A stretch of 64,000 nt of DNA from UBA4971 sp029551185 (GCA_035593725.1 DAOSZN010000007.1:1-64000); one strand, 5' to 3'; counted from the stretch's first letter, positions 43,497 to 52,888 are shown. The notes: generated from the sequence alone by a model not told the origin. Made by a program: numbers and translations.

Positions 43497-44705
43497 ATGC
43501 GTGTACTGATGTTATCGTATGAGTATCCTCCGGAAGTTGTCGGGGGGCTGGGTGCAGCGGTTTCAGGTCTCGCCCGCGCTTTGGCCCGTAGAGGCGACTA
43601 CGTGCATGTAGTCAGTGCAAGCTCTGTTGGAGATGAGGAGCCTCGGCTTGAAGACGGCGTAACTGTCTCCAGGGTGGCGCGATCAACATTTCCTGATGGA
43701 TTAGACCCTTACGGGGGCGGCGGCTTCCTCCGTGTCGCCATGGAAGCGAATTTTGCCCTTACGAGCAGAAGTATTGTGGAGGCTAAGCGTGACGGGCCTT
43801 ATGACCTGATTCATGCCCACGACTGGCACAGTGCCTTTGCAGCTAAGTCGTTAAAACACGCCTTGAAGATTCCGCTTGTATTTACCATTCACTCCACCGA
43901 GTACGGCAGGAATCGAGGTATTCATTCAGATCTGCAAAGGTACATCCATGAAATCGAATGGATGGCCACGTATGAGGCATGGAGGGTCATTTGCTGCAGC
44001 AACTATATGTCTTCTGAACTCAGACGAATCTTCTCACTCCCGGAAGACAAGATCGATGTTATTCCGAACGGGATGGATCAAACAGCCATACCTCCTAAAG
44101 AATCTATCAATGAGATAAGGTCACGCTACGCAGACCCCGGAGAACGGCTCGTGTTTTATGTCGGTAGGCTTGTCTACGAGAAAGGCGTTCATGTGCTCCT
44201 TTCTTCCATCCCAAAAGTTCTGGAAGAAGTCCAAAACATCAAATTTGTCATAGCAGGCACCGGCTATTACAGGGATGTGCTTTGCGAAAAAGCGGACAAG
44301 TTAGGCATTAGGGACTATGTCTCATTTGCCGGCCGCATTAGCGATCAGGAACGGGATGCGCTTTACGCTGCAGCTGACGTAGCTGTGTTCCCCAGTCTCT
44401 ACGAGCCTTTCGGTATAGTTGCGTTGGAGGCGATGGCAAGGGGAACCCCTGTAGTAGTATCTGATGCAGGCGGTCTCGCTGAGGTTGTCAGGCATGAGGA
44501 AACCGGACTCAAGGTCTACTCAGGCGACGCGGATTCTTTGGCATGGGGAATAAAGAGAGTGCTTTTGGACGAGTCCTTGCGGACCAGGCTTAGAGAAAAC
44601 GGTCCGATTGAGGTCAAGGAGAGGTTTAGTTGGGACAGGGTTGCTGACTTGACTTCCGGGGTTTACGAACGGGTTTTCCGCGAGGCAAGGAATGTATCTT
44701 GGTAA
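43497..44705 (+). CDS. GT4-family glycosyltransferase (glycogen synthase-like)
   Basis: A 402-residue GT-B enzyme. The N-terminal MRVLMLSYEYPPEVVGGLG is the nucleotide-sugar glycine loop of GT4/GT5 synthases. The second domain has VFYVGRLVYEKGVHVLL and the E-x7-E motif EPFGIVALEA near residue 302. It is followed by a GH57 branching enzyme, as in clostridial and archaeal glycogen clusters, so glucan synthesis is likely. ATG 43497 follows GGGAGG at 8 nt. Confidence 0.85.
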   Translation: MRVLMLSYEYPPEVVGGLGAAVSGLARALARRGDYVHVVSASSVGDEEPRLEDGVTVSRVARSTFPDGLDPYGGGGFLRVAMEANFALTSRSIVEAKRDGPYDLIHAHDWHSAFAAKSLKHALKIPLVFTIHSTEYGRNRGIHSDLQRYIHEIEWMATYEAWRVICCSNYMSSELRRIFSLPEDKIDVIPNGMDQTAIPPKESINEIRSRYADPGERLVFYVGRLVYEKGVHVLLSSIPKVLEEVQNIKFVIAGTGYYRDVLCEKADKLGIRDYVSFAGRISDQERDALYAAADVAVFPSLYEPFGIVALEAMARGTPVVVSDAGGLAEVVRHEETGLKVYSGDADSLAWGIKRVLLDESLRTRLRENGPIEVKERFSWDRVADLTSGVYERVFREARNVSW

Positions 44706-44770
44706 ATGTTCCACAACAAGCTGCGTGTTATAGAAAGACATAAAAATAGGTTACCCGATGTACAGTGAAA

Positions 44771-44813
44771 GGGGGGAGCGACGTTACACAAGTGACGTCG
44801 CGGGATAGAATTG
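44771..44813 (+). promoter_or_regulatory. Possible hairpin-spaced ribosome-binding site of the GH57 gene
   Basis: GGGGGGAG (44771-44778) is 33 nt before the TTG start. Between them GCGACGT (44778-44784) pairs with ACGTCGC (44795-44801). With the hairpin formed the effective spacing to TTG is about 9 nt. No closer Shine-Dalgarno site is visible. Confidence 0.4.
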
Positions 44814-46520
44814 ACCCGAGGTTCTTTGGTTTTTGTGTTCCACAGTCACATACCATATTGTCGTAAGTCAGGAATGTGGCCGTTTGGTGAAGAATGGCTC
44901 TATGAGGCTATGCTCGGATCATACATACCCTTTCTGGATGTTCTTCGCTCTGTGTCTTGTTGTCAGGATAAATCAGAGAGACTCAGTCTTTCCTGCAAAC
45001 CGCCTATCAGTGTCACTATAGGGGTTACGCCGATTCTTTTGGATCAATTGGACGATGACTATATGCGTCGTGGGTTTATCAAGTGGACGCAAGCCCGCAT
45101 AAAACGTGCTGAGGAAGATAGAAAGCGGTTCAAACTCACAGGTGATGAGGCCAAAGAACGTCTGGCAGGCGCATACTGTGATGAATACAGGCAGGCTCTT
45201 ACGGCGTTCTGTAATGATTACTCAGGCGATATAGTCAGTGCCTTAGCTGAGTTTGAGAGGCAGGGTCTGGTTGAGATTATTACATCTGCCGCTACCCACG
45301 GATATTTGCCTCTTCTGAACGAGGATACGTCCATTCGAGCTCAATTGGCAGTAGGTTGTGAAATCCATGATGAGAGGTTCGGACGTCCACCGAGAGGAAT
45401 CTGGCTTCCGGAGTGCGCTTATCGGCCTGGCCTGGAGGAGTATCTTGAAGTTCTGGGACTTGAGTATTTCTTCGTAGACAGGCATGCTATTGAAGGCGGC
45501 GCACCGATTGGCATCTCAAGCGCAGGAGACCCTCGGGAGGTTCGTGCAACAAATGCAGTATTCGAGGAGGAAATGAGGGGTACGACTTACAAGCCGTACT
45601 TGGTTAACCGCTCAAATGTAGTATGCATGGGCAGAAATGAGCGGGTCACAACCCAGGTATGGTCCGGTTGGCTAGGATATCCCGGTGATGGCTTATATAG
45701 GGAGTTTCACAGGAAAGATGACGTAACCGGCTTGCAATACTGGCGCGTCACAGGCAGAGAGGTGGATCTCGGCAGGAAGGAAGTGTATGATCGGGAAGAA
45801 GCTGCCTCCAGAGCGAAGGAACATGCAGCCCATTTTGTCGGGCTCGTCCATGAACTCGTAAGCGACTGGAACGAAACCACAGGTGAGCACGGCCTAATCG
45901 TTGCGCCTTATGATACGGAGTTATTCGGCCATTGGTGGTATGAAGGCGTGCTATGGCTCTCGGAAACCCTTAAAGGATTCTTAGGCGGTTCTGCTGTGGC
46001 TGTCTGCTCTGCAGGGGAATTTCTCAATATTCATCCTCCCCTTGAGACTGTCAAGCTGCCGGAGTCGTCCTGGGGGAGAGGCGGAAAACACGAAGTCTGG
46101 CTCAATGATGAGACAGCATGGATGTGGGATATGATTCATGCTGCCGAAGCTCGAATCAAGCGGCTTGCTGCGCTTAGCCCGGGGACTCGGGATACGGATC
46201 TCCTTGAGCTTCTTAAGGTCCAGGCGCTGAGAGAGTTTCTCCTCCTTACTTCAAGCGACTGGCCGTTCCTGGTCACAGAGAAGCAAGCTGAGGATTATGG
46301 GGCGAGGCGATTCAGGGAGCATGCAGAAAGGTTCGATAAGCTCATGGATTATGCCGAAGCCATACTGGATGAAGGAGATTCTAAGGTGTCAGAAGACGAA
46401 ATCATAGGTTATCTTTCCTATGTAAGAGAACTTGATGATCCGTTCCCTAACCTTCAGTTTTCCGCCCTTGGAAGGCAGTATCCTGAGAGCCCGGAGAGAG
46501 AGGAGACTCAGCAAGACTGA
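44811..46520 (+). CDS. GH57 1,4-alpha-glucan branching enzyme (DUF1957)
   Basis: A 569-residue glucan-modifying enzyme. FVFHSHIPYCRKSGMWPFGE opens the GH57 barrel. The nucleophile Glu is in WLPECAYRPG near residue 200 and the acid Asp in APYDTELFGHWW near residue 368. The C-terminal DUF1957 helical domain follows. It forms alpha-1,6 branches on the glucan made by the preceding glycosyltransferase. An in-frame stop at 44793 forces the start to TTG 44811. The next gene, a nucleotidyltransferase, begins 25 bp after its stop, so the three are likely co-transcribed. Confidence 0.88.
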   Translation: MTRGSLVFVFHSHIPYCRKSGMWPFGEEWLYEAMLGSYIPFLDVLRSVSCCQDKSERLSLSCKPPISVTIGVTPILLDQLDDDYMRRGFIKWTQARIKRAEEDRKRFKLTGDEAKERLAGAYCDEYRQALTAFCNDYSGDIVSALAEFERQGLVEIITSAATHGYLPLLNEDTSIRAQLAVGCEIHDERFGRPPRGIWLPECAYRPGLEEYLEVLGLEYFFVDRHAIEGGAPIGISSAGDPREVRATNAVFEEEMRGTTYKPYLVNRSNVVCMGRNERVTTQVWSGWLGYPGDGLYREFHRKDDVTGLQYWRVTGREVDLGRKEVYDREEAASRAKEHAAHFVGLVHELVSDWNETTGEHGLIVAPYDTELFGHWWYEGVLWLSETLKGFLGGSAVAVCSAGEFLNIHPPLETVKLPESSWGRGGKHEVWLNDETAWMWDMIHAAEARIKRLAALSPGTRDTDLLELLKVQALREFLLLTSSDWPFLVTEKQAEDYGARRFREHAERFDKLMDYAEAILDEGDSKVSEDEIIGYLSYVRELDDPFPNLQFSALGRQYPESPEREETQQD

Positions 46521-46545
46521 AACAGGAGTAAGAGGAGGCGTCTTT

Positions 46546-49086
46546 ATGAAGGCTGTAGTTATGGCAGGTGGTGAAGGAACAAGGCTCAGGCCGCTTACTT
46601 GTAACAGGCCGAAACCCATGGTCCCTGTGGCAAACAAACCCATTATACAACACATCTTTGAGCTCTTGAGACGCCATTCCATTACCGATATAGCGGTTAC
46701 CTTGTACTATCTTGCTGACGAAATCGAAAGTTTCTTCGGTGACGGATCAGAACTGGGTCTTAAGCTTTCATACTCTGTTGAGGATGTACCTTTGGGGACA
46801 GCGGGCAGCGTACGGAAAGCCTGTGAAATGCTTGGACGGGAGCGGATTATAGTAATATCAGGCGACGCTCTGACTGATATCAACATAGAGGAAGTTATCA
46901 GGTTCCACGAATCAAAATCAGCCATGGTTACAATCGTCACGACGAGAGTCGCTAACCCTCTTGAATATGGCATAGTGGTATTTGATGATGAAGGCCGAAT
47001 CAGGAGATTCCTTGAGAAGCCTAGTTGGGGTCAGGTTTTCAGTGATACTGTGAATACCGGCATTTACGTCCTGGAACCGGAAGTGCTTGATTACATTGAT
47101 CCTGGCAGGCCTCAGGATTTCAGTCAAGATGTGTTTCCTAAGCTCCTTCATGAGGGAGAGAGATTATTCGGGTTTGTGACAACTGACTATTGGTGTGACG
47201 TAGGCAATCTTCAGCAGTATAGAGAAGCGCAGATAGACGCTATCACAGGCAAGGTAAATGTGACAATCCCAGGTACAAAGATAGGACATGATATATGGGT
47301 GGGAGACGGGACGGAGATTGACCCTTCGGCGAATCTCGCCGGGCCTTTGGTAATAGGCAGAAATTGCCGCATCGGCAAAGGGGCAGGTTGTTTCGAGTAC
47401 AGCTTCATAGGGGATAATTGCATTATTGAAGAGGATGCGAGAATTCATCGAAGCGTCATATGGGCTGACTCATTTGTAGGTGAGAACGCTGAGATAGGAG
47501 GAACTCTTGTAGGCCAACATGCGATTATCAAGGATTTCGTCACCTGCCATGAAGGAGCCGTTATAGGCGACAGGTGTAGAATCGACCAGGGCGCTACTTT
47601 GCAGCCGCAAGTCAAGATCTGGCCGAATAAGGTCATTGAATCCGGGTCCCGTGTCACGATGAGCTTGATATGGGGCACAAAGTGGCCGGGTTCCATATTT
47701 AAAGATCGCGGTGTTACCGGACTTACCAACATCGAGCTGACACCGGAGTTTGCAATGAAGTTAGGCGCTTCCTTCGGCAGCTCTATCGGTAAAGGCGCCA
47801 CTCTTACCACCAGCCGCGATGATCACCCGTCCTCCAGGATGATTCTAAGGTCTATCATTTGCGGACTCATGACTGTAGGAGTGAATATCTTAGATCTCCG
47901 GTCAACCCCGCTTCCTGTGAGCCGCTATAATATCAAGACCCTTGGAGCGGACGGTGGGGTCCATATTCGAATCTCACCGGATAATCCCAGATATACCTTG
48001 GTTGAGCTCTTCAATAGACAAGGAATCAATCTTCCCAGATCCCACGAGAGAAAAGTGGAGAACCTGTTCTTCAGAGAAGACTTCAGACGCACTGATGCGG
48101 ACGAAGTCGGAAAGCTGGAGTTTCCAGGGCGAGTCCTTGATTCTTACGTGGAGGCGTTCTTCAATTATGTAGATACTGACGCAATTCTCACCGCGAGGAA
48201 AAACGTTGTCATAGACTATGCCTACAGTAGGCTGTCCATGTTTTTCCCCAGTATTTTTGCAAGACTCGGATGCGAAATGGTGGCGCTGAACGCTTATCCG
48301 GATCATTTGCGAATCCCTAAGACAGCTGAGGACAGAAGGATTCATCTCGACAGGTTGTCCAAGACCGTAAGCACTCTGAAGGCTGATATAGGAGTCCTTA
48401 TTGAAAGCGACGGAGAGAGGTTGTCGCTGGTAGATGAACGTGGAAGGGTTATTGAAGGGAATACTCTTCTTGCTGCTTTAGTATGGCTTACATTGAAAGA
48501 TGCAACGACCGGAAAGAACAGAGGATCCCTAGAGCAGCCTTTACGTGTGGCTGTCACGGTGGGCGCTACCGGGGCAGTGGAGAAAATCGCTAAGGACTTC
48601 GGGGCTGAAGTCTTCAGAACGAGGCAAGATCCGCGATCTCTCATGGAATTCCTGCTTAGGCCGGGGCAGGAGGTCTTGTTTGCAGGAGACGGCGACGGAG
48701 GGTTTATTTTCCCCAGGTTTCAGCCTGCTTTTGATGCTATGTTCACTCTCGCAAAAGTATTCCAGTTCTTGGCCGCTGAAGGCCTGGAGCTTTCAAGTGT
48801 GGTCGACAGCTTGGATATCCCACCCATGGTTCGACGGGCCGTTGCATGTCCATGGGAGCATAAAGGCCGGGTAATGCGGGTTCTGGCTCAGGAGTCTGAG
48901 GGAACAAGAAGGGAATTCATTGACGGGCTTCGCATATTCAGAGATGACGGATGGGTCCTTGTATTGCCTGACCCTGCGGAGGCCTCTGTGCATATTTACT
49001 CCGAAGCTTCCACTCATGAGGCCGCATTCGAGTATGCTGAGAGACTTACGGAAAGGATAAACGAGATAGCGGGATTTGGCGAGTGA
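46546..49086 (+). CDS. Sugar nucleotidyltransferase fused to a degenerate phosphomutase
   Basis: An 846-residue fusion. The N-terminal NTP-transferase (MKAVVMAGGEGTRLRPLTCN) fits mannose- or glucose-1-phosphate nucleotidyltransferases. A left-handed hexapeptide helix covers about 250-400, and a phosphohexomutase-like region about 410-840. In the last part the phosphoserine loop TASHNP is replaced by HIRISPDNP, and the metal loop DGDGDR by IESDGERL, so mutase catalysis is doubtful. Similar fusions occur in Firmicutes and cyanobacteria. The first domain probably makes the ADP- or GDP-sugar for the neighbouring glucan genes. ATG 46546 follows AGAGGAGG. Confidence 0.82.
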   Translation: MKAVVMAGGEGTRLRPLTCNRPKPMVPVANKPIIQHIFELLRRHSITDIAVTLYYLADEIESFFGDGSELGLKLSYSVEDVPLGTAGSVRKACEMLGRERIIVISGDALTDINIEEVIRFHESKSAMVTIVTTRVANPLEYGIVVFDDEGRIRRFLEKPSWGQVFSDTVNTGIYVLEPEVLDYIDPGRPQDFSQDVFPKLLHEGERLFGFVTTDYWCDVGNLQQYREAQIDAITGKVNVTIPGTKIGHDIWVGDGTEIDPSANLAGPLVIGRNCRIGKGAGCFEYSFIGDNCIIEEDARIHRSVIWADSFVGENAEIGGTLVGQHAIIKDFVTCHEGAVIGDRCRIDQGATLQPQVKIWPNKVIESGSRVTMSLIWGTKWPGSIFKDRGVTGLTNIELTPEFAMKLGASFGSSIGKGATLTTSRDDHPSSRMILRSIICGLMTVGVNILDLRSTPLPVSRYNIKTLGADGGVHIRISPDNPRYTLVELFNRQGINLPRSHERKVENLFFREDFRRTDADEVGKLEFPGRVLDSYVEAFFNYVDTDAILTARKNVVIDYAYSRLSMFFPSIFARLGCEMVALNAYPDHLRIPKTAEDRRIHLDRLSKTVSTLKADIGVLIESDGERLSLVDERGRVIEGNTLLAALVWLTLKDATTGKNRGSLEQPLRVAVTVGATGAVEKIAKDFGAEVFRTRQDPRSLMEFLLRPGQEVLFAGDGDGGFIFPRFQPAFDAMFTLAKVFQFLAAEGLELSSVVDSLDIPPMVRRAVACPWEHKGRVMRVLAQESEGTRREFIDGLRIFRDDGWVLVLPDPAEASVHIYSEASTHEAAFEYAERLTERINEIAGFGE

Positions 49087-49130
49087 GTTGACAGGCCAGG
49101 TAGATTATATAAATAAGCGTGAATGTGGAT

Positions 49131-49166
49131 TTTGAAAGGGGGCGCATTGAAGCGCCCCACTTTCAA
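49131..49166. terminator. Bidirectional terminator before rubrerythrin
   Basis: TTTGAAAGGGGGCGC pairs with GCGCCCCACTTTCAAA, a long stem with an A bulge and a 6-nt loop. It is flanked by T and A runs so it works on both strands. Confidence 0.8.
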
Positions 49167-49203
49167 ACTTATCGATACTACGTTTTAAGCCGACTGAACA
49201 ATT

Positions 49204-49737
49204 TCAGTAGTTTTCACAAAAGGGTTCGAAAAATGACCTTGGATGTTTGCATGCAGGGCATGCTTCAGGCGCTTCAGTTCCTTCATGGACATATCCACAG
49301 TTACGGCAGTGCCACCTAATCGGCTTATCTCTGCGGAAAGTCGTTCCATCCTGAAGTCTTGCCAACAAGGCCTTGTATCGTTTTTCGTGCTCCTCTTCGA
49401 CTTCTCCTACCTCTTGAAAAGCTATTGCGATATCTTCAAAACCTTCTCTGCGTGCAACTTCAGCGAATTCTTTATACATTGAGGTCCACTCGTAGTTCTC
49501 ACCTTTGATGGCGTCTTCCAGGTTAGCTGCGGTGTCTGAGATCATACCCAGAGCTTTAGCCCATAGCTTCGCATGTTCTTTTTCATTTCCGGCTGTTTCT
49601 TCGAATATGGCGGCTATTTGCTCATAACCTTCTCTGCGGGCTACTGAAGCAAAGTATGTATACTTATTTCTGGCTTCGGATTCGCCTGCAAATGCAGCTT
49701 TTAGATTAGCTTCGGTCTTTGAACCCTTAAGTTGCAT
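49204..49737 (-). CDS. Rubrerythrin
   Basis: A 177-residue protein reducing hydrogen peroxide in anaerobes. Two ferritin-like helix pairs bear the diiron ligands (AFAGESEARNKYTYFA, ETAGNEKEHAKLW, EVGEVEEEHEKRY). A C-terminal rubredoxin domain has CRNCGYVHEG and CPACKHP. ATG 49737 is chosen because GGAGGGA is 6 nt upstream on the minus strand. It is a single gene ended by the shared terminator. Confidence 0.95.
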   Translation of the reverse strand: MQLKGSKTEANLKAAFAGESEARNKYTYFASVARREGYEQIAAIFEETAGNEKEHAKLWAKALGMISDTAANLEDAIKGENYEWTSMYKEFAEVARREGFEDIAIAFQEVGEVEEEHEKRYKALLARLQDGTTFRRDKPIRWHCRNCGYVHEGTEAPEACPACKHPRSFFEPFCENY

Positions 49738-50114
49738 TGAGATCCCTCCATCCTTCACGTATTTCTTATATGATATCCTTCGCGTATCAGCTTAGTCGTA
49801 CCATATTACCGGCTATGCTCTGTACCCACACTTCGAACCGGGTCATACTGTCCTCTTAATGACTACCGAGATATTCTAATGAACCAATGAACCATGGAAA
49901 TAACTAATTCTACGTGAAGCTGTGAAAATCCTTCTTCAAAGGTGTTCCGGGATTGATGAGTTTATTTGTTCCTGGGCCTGTATGGGAAGAACCTTTAATG
50001 TAGGGTTTCTGTTTTTTGTGGAGAACAAATATTAAAGAAGGTATATACACGCCGGCCTGAGGAAAACCGTATTATTGCCGGCATGTTTGTAATTTTGCCA
50101 GGAGAAGGTCAAAT
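49738..50114. other. Gap between rubrerythrin and deoC
   Basis: About 380 bp. GCCGGC occurs twice (near 50051 and 50086) and could form a weak hairpin. I see no gene, and no PerR-type box I am willing to call. Confidence 0.4.
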
Positions 50115-50162
50115 ATGGCAATAGACAGGATGTGGTTAGCTTTATGGACCTTGATCAGCTGA
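50115..50162 (+). other. Short upstream reading frame overlapping the deoC start
   Basis: AGGAGAAGG with ATG 6 nt later opens a 15-codon frame, MAIDRMWLALWTLIS, ending 19 nt into deoC in another frame. The site is stronger than any directly before deoC, so it could be a leader peptide coupling deoC translation. Confidence 0.3.
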
Positions 50163-50941
50163 TAAGAGAGGCTGCAGATGAGCTCATGGAGGAATTGAAG
50201 AAGAGAACCGGTGTAACTCTAACCTGTCCCTCGGTGCAGGCAGGCGCTGATAGGCAACAGGCATCCCACGTTTCGCAAAAGATTTCTTGCATTATTGACC
50301 ACACGTTGCTTAAACCGGAAGCCACATGTGAGCAAATTATCAAGCTGTGTGAAGAAGCAAGGGAATACAATTTCGCCTCTGTCTGCGTTAATCCTGCAAA
50401 CGTAAGTCTCGCATCGAGCCTTCTCAAGGATACGCCTGTAAGAGTCTGTACAGTGATAGGATTTCCTCTAGGCGCGAATACGTCTGTGACTAAGGTCGTA
50501 GAAACCAGAGATGCGATTGCAAACGGCGCCTCTGAGGTAGACATGGTTATTAACGTCGGCGCTCTGAAGTCAGGCGGCTACGATCTTGTGCTCCGGGATA
50601 TCAAGGCTGTAGTGGACGCGGCTCATGATAAAGCCTTAGTCAAAGTAATCCTGGAGACAGCTCTTCTCACAAATGAAGAAAAAATAAAAGGGTGCTTGCT
50701 GGCAAAACTGGCCGGAGCTGACTTTGTGAAGACATCCACAGGGTTCGGACCCGGAGGCGCCACTGTTGAAGATGTCAGACTCATGCGTAAGGTGGTCGGA
50801 CCTGACATGGGCGTGAAAGCCTCAGGGGGAATTCGAGATTACGAAGCCACGCGTCGGATGGTGGAAGCAGGCGCAAATAGGATCGGAGCGAGCGCAGGCG
50901 TTAAGATTGTGAAAGAAGCCAAGGATTCTGAATTCAAGTAG
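50144..50941 (+). CDS. deoC: Deoxyribose-phosphate aldolase
   Basis: A 265-residue class I aldolase that splits 2-deoxyribose-5-phosphate. The catalytic Lys is in FVKTSTGFGPGGAT near residue 195, and the second Lys in VKASGGIRD near residue 225. IDHTLLKPEAT and VCTVIGFPLGAN are family signatures. The N-terminus has an extra helical region of about 45 residues before the barrel. ATG 50144 lacks a close ribosome-binding site; GTG 50132 in the same frame is an alternative. With deoB it breaks down deoxynucleosides. Confidence 0.93.
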   Translation: MDLDQLIREAADELMEELKKRTGVTLTCPSVQAGADRQQASHVSQKISCIIDHTLLKPEATCEQIIKLCEEAREYNFASVCVNPANVSLASSLLKDTPVRVCTVIGFPLGANTSVTKVVETRDAIANGASEVDMVINVGALKSGGYDLVLRDIKAVVDAAHDKALVKVILETALLTNEEKIKGCLLAKLAGADFVKTSTGFGPGGATVEDVRLMRKVVGPDMGVKASGGIRDYEATRRMVEAGANRIGASAGVKIVKEAKDSEFK

Positions 50942-50997
50942 ACACCCGGTAACCTGCAGTTAGCCTCACTGAACAATGGGAATGTGTCGGAATGTGT

Positions 50998-51031
50998 GGA
51001 AGCAGGGATATGCGTATTTTTCCCTGCTTCC
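50998..51031 (+). terminator. Terminator after deoC
   Basis: GGAAGCAGGGA pairs perfectly with TCCCTGCTTCC across a 12-nt loop containing TATTTT. The 11-bp stem is followed by TATTATC. Confidence 0.65.
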
Positions 51032-51200
51032 TATTATCATCGGTCAACCGGGCGAGCATTTTGCGCTTTCCAGACGACCTTTCGCCCATTGACCGTGGCC
51101 ACATATATGTGGAAGCCATCAATCATCCTCTTGAGCGCTTCGTTTCAGCTATGTTTTGATGTTAATGCCTGTTGAAAGGTAGTATAACCTTCTCAAGGTT

Positions 51201-51210
51201 TTGTATACAA
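51201..51210. promoter_or_regulatory. Palindrome upstream of chrA
   Basis: TTGTATACAA is a perfect 10-bp palindrome of the shape used by GntR-family regulators. It lies 130 bp before the first chromate-transporter gene in the gene-free stretch 51032-51339. No regulator is nearby, so the assignment is weak. Confidence 0.25.
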
Positions 51211-51339
51211 TGCAATGTGCGGCATTATGATGCAGATACGTAGTAGCTGACGCCTGGCAGGAATACTATTGACAGTTGCCGAAAGAAAATCGGGAGTTTA
51301 CAGGAACATTTCAAAAGGGGAAAGGGGCTGCAGCAAAAT

Positions 51340-51894
51340 ATGGGATTATTACTGGAAATCTTCGCATCATTCTTCAAAATAGGCGCTTTCACCTTCGGAG
51401 GGGGCCATGCAATGGTTCCTCTCATACAAAAAGAAGTCGTGGATGAAAAGGGATGGATTGAAGCGGAAGACTTCATAGACATACTGGCTTTGGCTCAGAC
51501 CGCTCCCGGCCCGGTGGCTGCTAACACATCAGTTTTTGTAGGGTATAAACTCGTAGGTGTCCCGGGAGCTGTGTGGGCTCTTGCAGGGACGGTATTGCCT
51601 TCTTTTATCGTGATTCTTGTTATCGCTATGTACTTTGCACGGATTGCGGACTCTGCTGTCATAAAGGCGGCTTTCTCAGGAATAAGGCCTGCAGTGGTTG
51701 CGCTCGTGGCAAGTGCAGCAATTAATATTGGCAAAACAGCGCTTCATGATATAAAAGGTGTAGTCATCTGTGTTCTCGCTTTTCTTGCTGTTGCCATAAT
51801 AGGAATACACCCTATACCGGTAATCATCGGGTCAGGCATCCTGGGTTACGTGTTTTTTAAAGATGATGAGGCAGCTGTGTTGAAAAGCCAATAG
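51340..51894 (+). CDS. Chromate transporter, first half-length subunit
   Basis: A 184-residue membrane protein of the CHR family. FASFFKIGAFTFGGGHAMVP, then LALAQTAPGPVAANTSVFVGY are the family signatures, with about five membrane segments. It pairs with the next gene, forming a split (short-chain) ChrA dimer. Substrate may be chromate or another oxyanion. ATG 51340 follows AAAGGGG with long spacing. Confidence 0.87.
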   Translation: MGLLLEIFASFFKIGAFTFGGGHAMVPLIQKEVVDEKGWIEAEDFIDILALAQTAPGPVAANTSVFVGYKLVGVPGAVWALAGTVLPSFIVILVIAMYFARIADSAVIKAAFSGIRPAVVALVASAAINIGKTALHDIKGVVICVLAFLAVAIIGIHPIPVIIGSGILGYVFFKDDEAAVLKSQ

Positions 51895-51925
51895 GTTGTA
51901 TTAGGTATTGGGGGATGATGAAATC

Positions 51926-52477
51926 ATGACAGTTCTATTGTTTAAACTACTCTTCACTTACGCGAAGATGGGACTTTTTACTTTTGGTGGCGGATATGCC
52001 ATGATTCCCCTAATGGAGAAAGAACTTATTCAGGTACATAAATGGCTGTCAATGCAGGAATTCATGGATATCATCGCTATCGCTGAAGTGACTCCCGGGC
52101 CTGTTGCAGTCAACTGCGCTACTTATGTAGGCTATAAAATGGCCGGAGTTTGGGGTGCTGCATTCGCGACGATAGGCGTAGTTCTGCCGTCATTTGTAAT
52201 TGTTATTTCAATTGCTTCCCTCTTCTTGAAATACAAGGATACCCCCTCTGTGAAAGCCGTCTCAAAAGGGCTTAGAGCTGCAGTTACCGCAATGATAGCT
52301 AGCGCAGCCTTGTCCATGGCAAGAGCATCTGTTGTTGATGTCCGGGGTATAGTAATTGTAGGCTTAGTAGTCTTGGGGATATTCAAGATGAAAATACATC
52401 CGATAATTTGCATTTTTTTAGCAGCTATCCTTGGAATTGTCTTATGGGGCGGTGCGATGTCAGTCCCTGGTTTGTAG
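51926..52477 (+). CDS. Chromate transporter, second half-length subunit
   Basis: A 183-residue CHR-family protein. FTYAKMGLFTFGGGYAMIPL and IAEVTPGPVAVNCATYVGYK parallel the preceding gene but with clear divergence, so it is the complementary half. It starts 31 bp after the first subunit; the two should be translated together and insert in opposite topology. ATG 51926 has GGGGG 11 nt upstream. Confidence 0.87.
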   Translation: MTVLLFKLLFTYAKMGLFTFGGGYAMIPLMEKELIQVHKWLSMQEFMDIIAIAEVTPGPVAVNCATYVGYKMAGVWGAAFATIGVVLPSFVIVISIASLFLKYKDTPSVKAVSKGLRAAVTAMIASAALSMARASVVDVRGIVIVGLVVLGIFKMKIHPIICIFLAAILGIVLWGGAMSVPGL

Positions 52478-52547
52478 CCATGCCACATATGGTTAACCCT
52501 TATGGGGAAACATATAGAGTGACAGGTGAATAAGGAGGGGACTTTCA

Positions 52548-52841
52548 GTGCCGGCCAGGAAGAAAAAACCTGCTAAAGCTCGGGCTAAACGCCCGCTGGA
52601 TTCGCTGAAATACGAAGTTGCCAGGGAACTCGACTTTCCCAAAGAGGTGTTGGAGGAAGGTTATTGGGGGAATCTGTCTTCCAGACAGTGTGGAGCTGTG
52701 GGCGGCCAGATGGTCAAAAGGATGATAGAGGCTGCTCAAAAAGCCATCGCTGAGGAAGCAGCTGCAGAGGCCATAGCGGGGTTCCGATCCGGTCTAGGGC
52801 TTCCTCCGGAACGAGATGTAAAGATACCAACTGAATCATAA
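52548..52841 (+). CDS. Alpha/beta-type small acid-soluble spore protein
   Basis: A 97-residue DNA-binding protein that coats forespore DNA. The germination-protease region LKYEVARELDF is followed by GYWGNLSSRQCGAVGGQMVK and RMIEAAQ, the second conserved block. The N-terminus is Lys/Arg-rich. GTG 52548 has AAGGAGGGGAC upstream. The next gene is a second SASP, a duplicated pair. Transcription should be forespore-specific; I could not identify a sigma-G promoter with confidence. Confidence 0.93.
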   Translation: MPARKKKPAKARAKRPLDSLKYEVARELDFPKEVLEEGYWGNLSSRQCGAVGGQMVKRMIEAAQKAIAEEAAAEAIAGFRSGLGLPPERDVKIPTES

Positions 52842-52854
52842 AATATCTGGGGCT

Positions 52855-52888
52855 GGGCACATAGACCATAATTTGTGCCCTGTTCCCT
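52855..52888 (+). terminator. Terminator after the first SASP gene
   Basis: GGGCACA (52855-52861) pairs with TGTGCCC (52874-52880), followed by TGTTCCCTTTCTT. The remaining gap to 53147 shows no gene. Confidence 0.55.

Noticed and set aside
41027..50941. deoB and deoC as one operon
   Set aside because: About 8 kb and several terminators and opposite-strand genes separate them.
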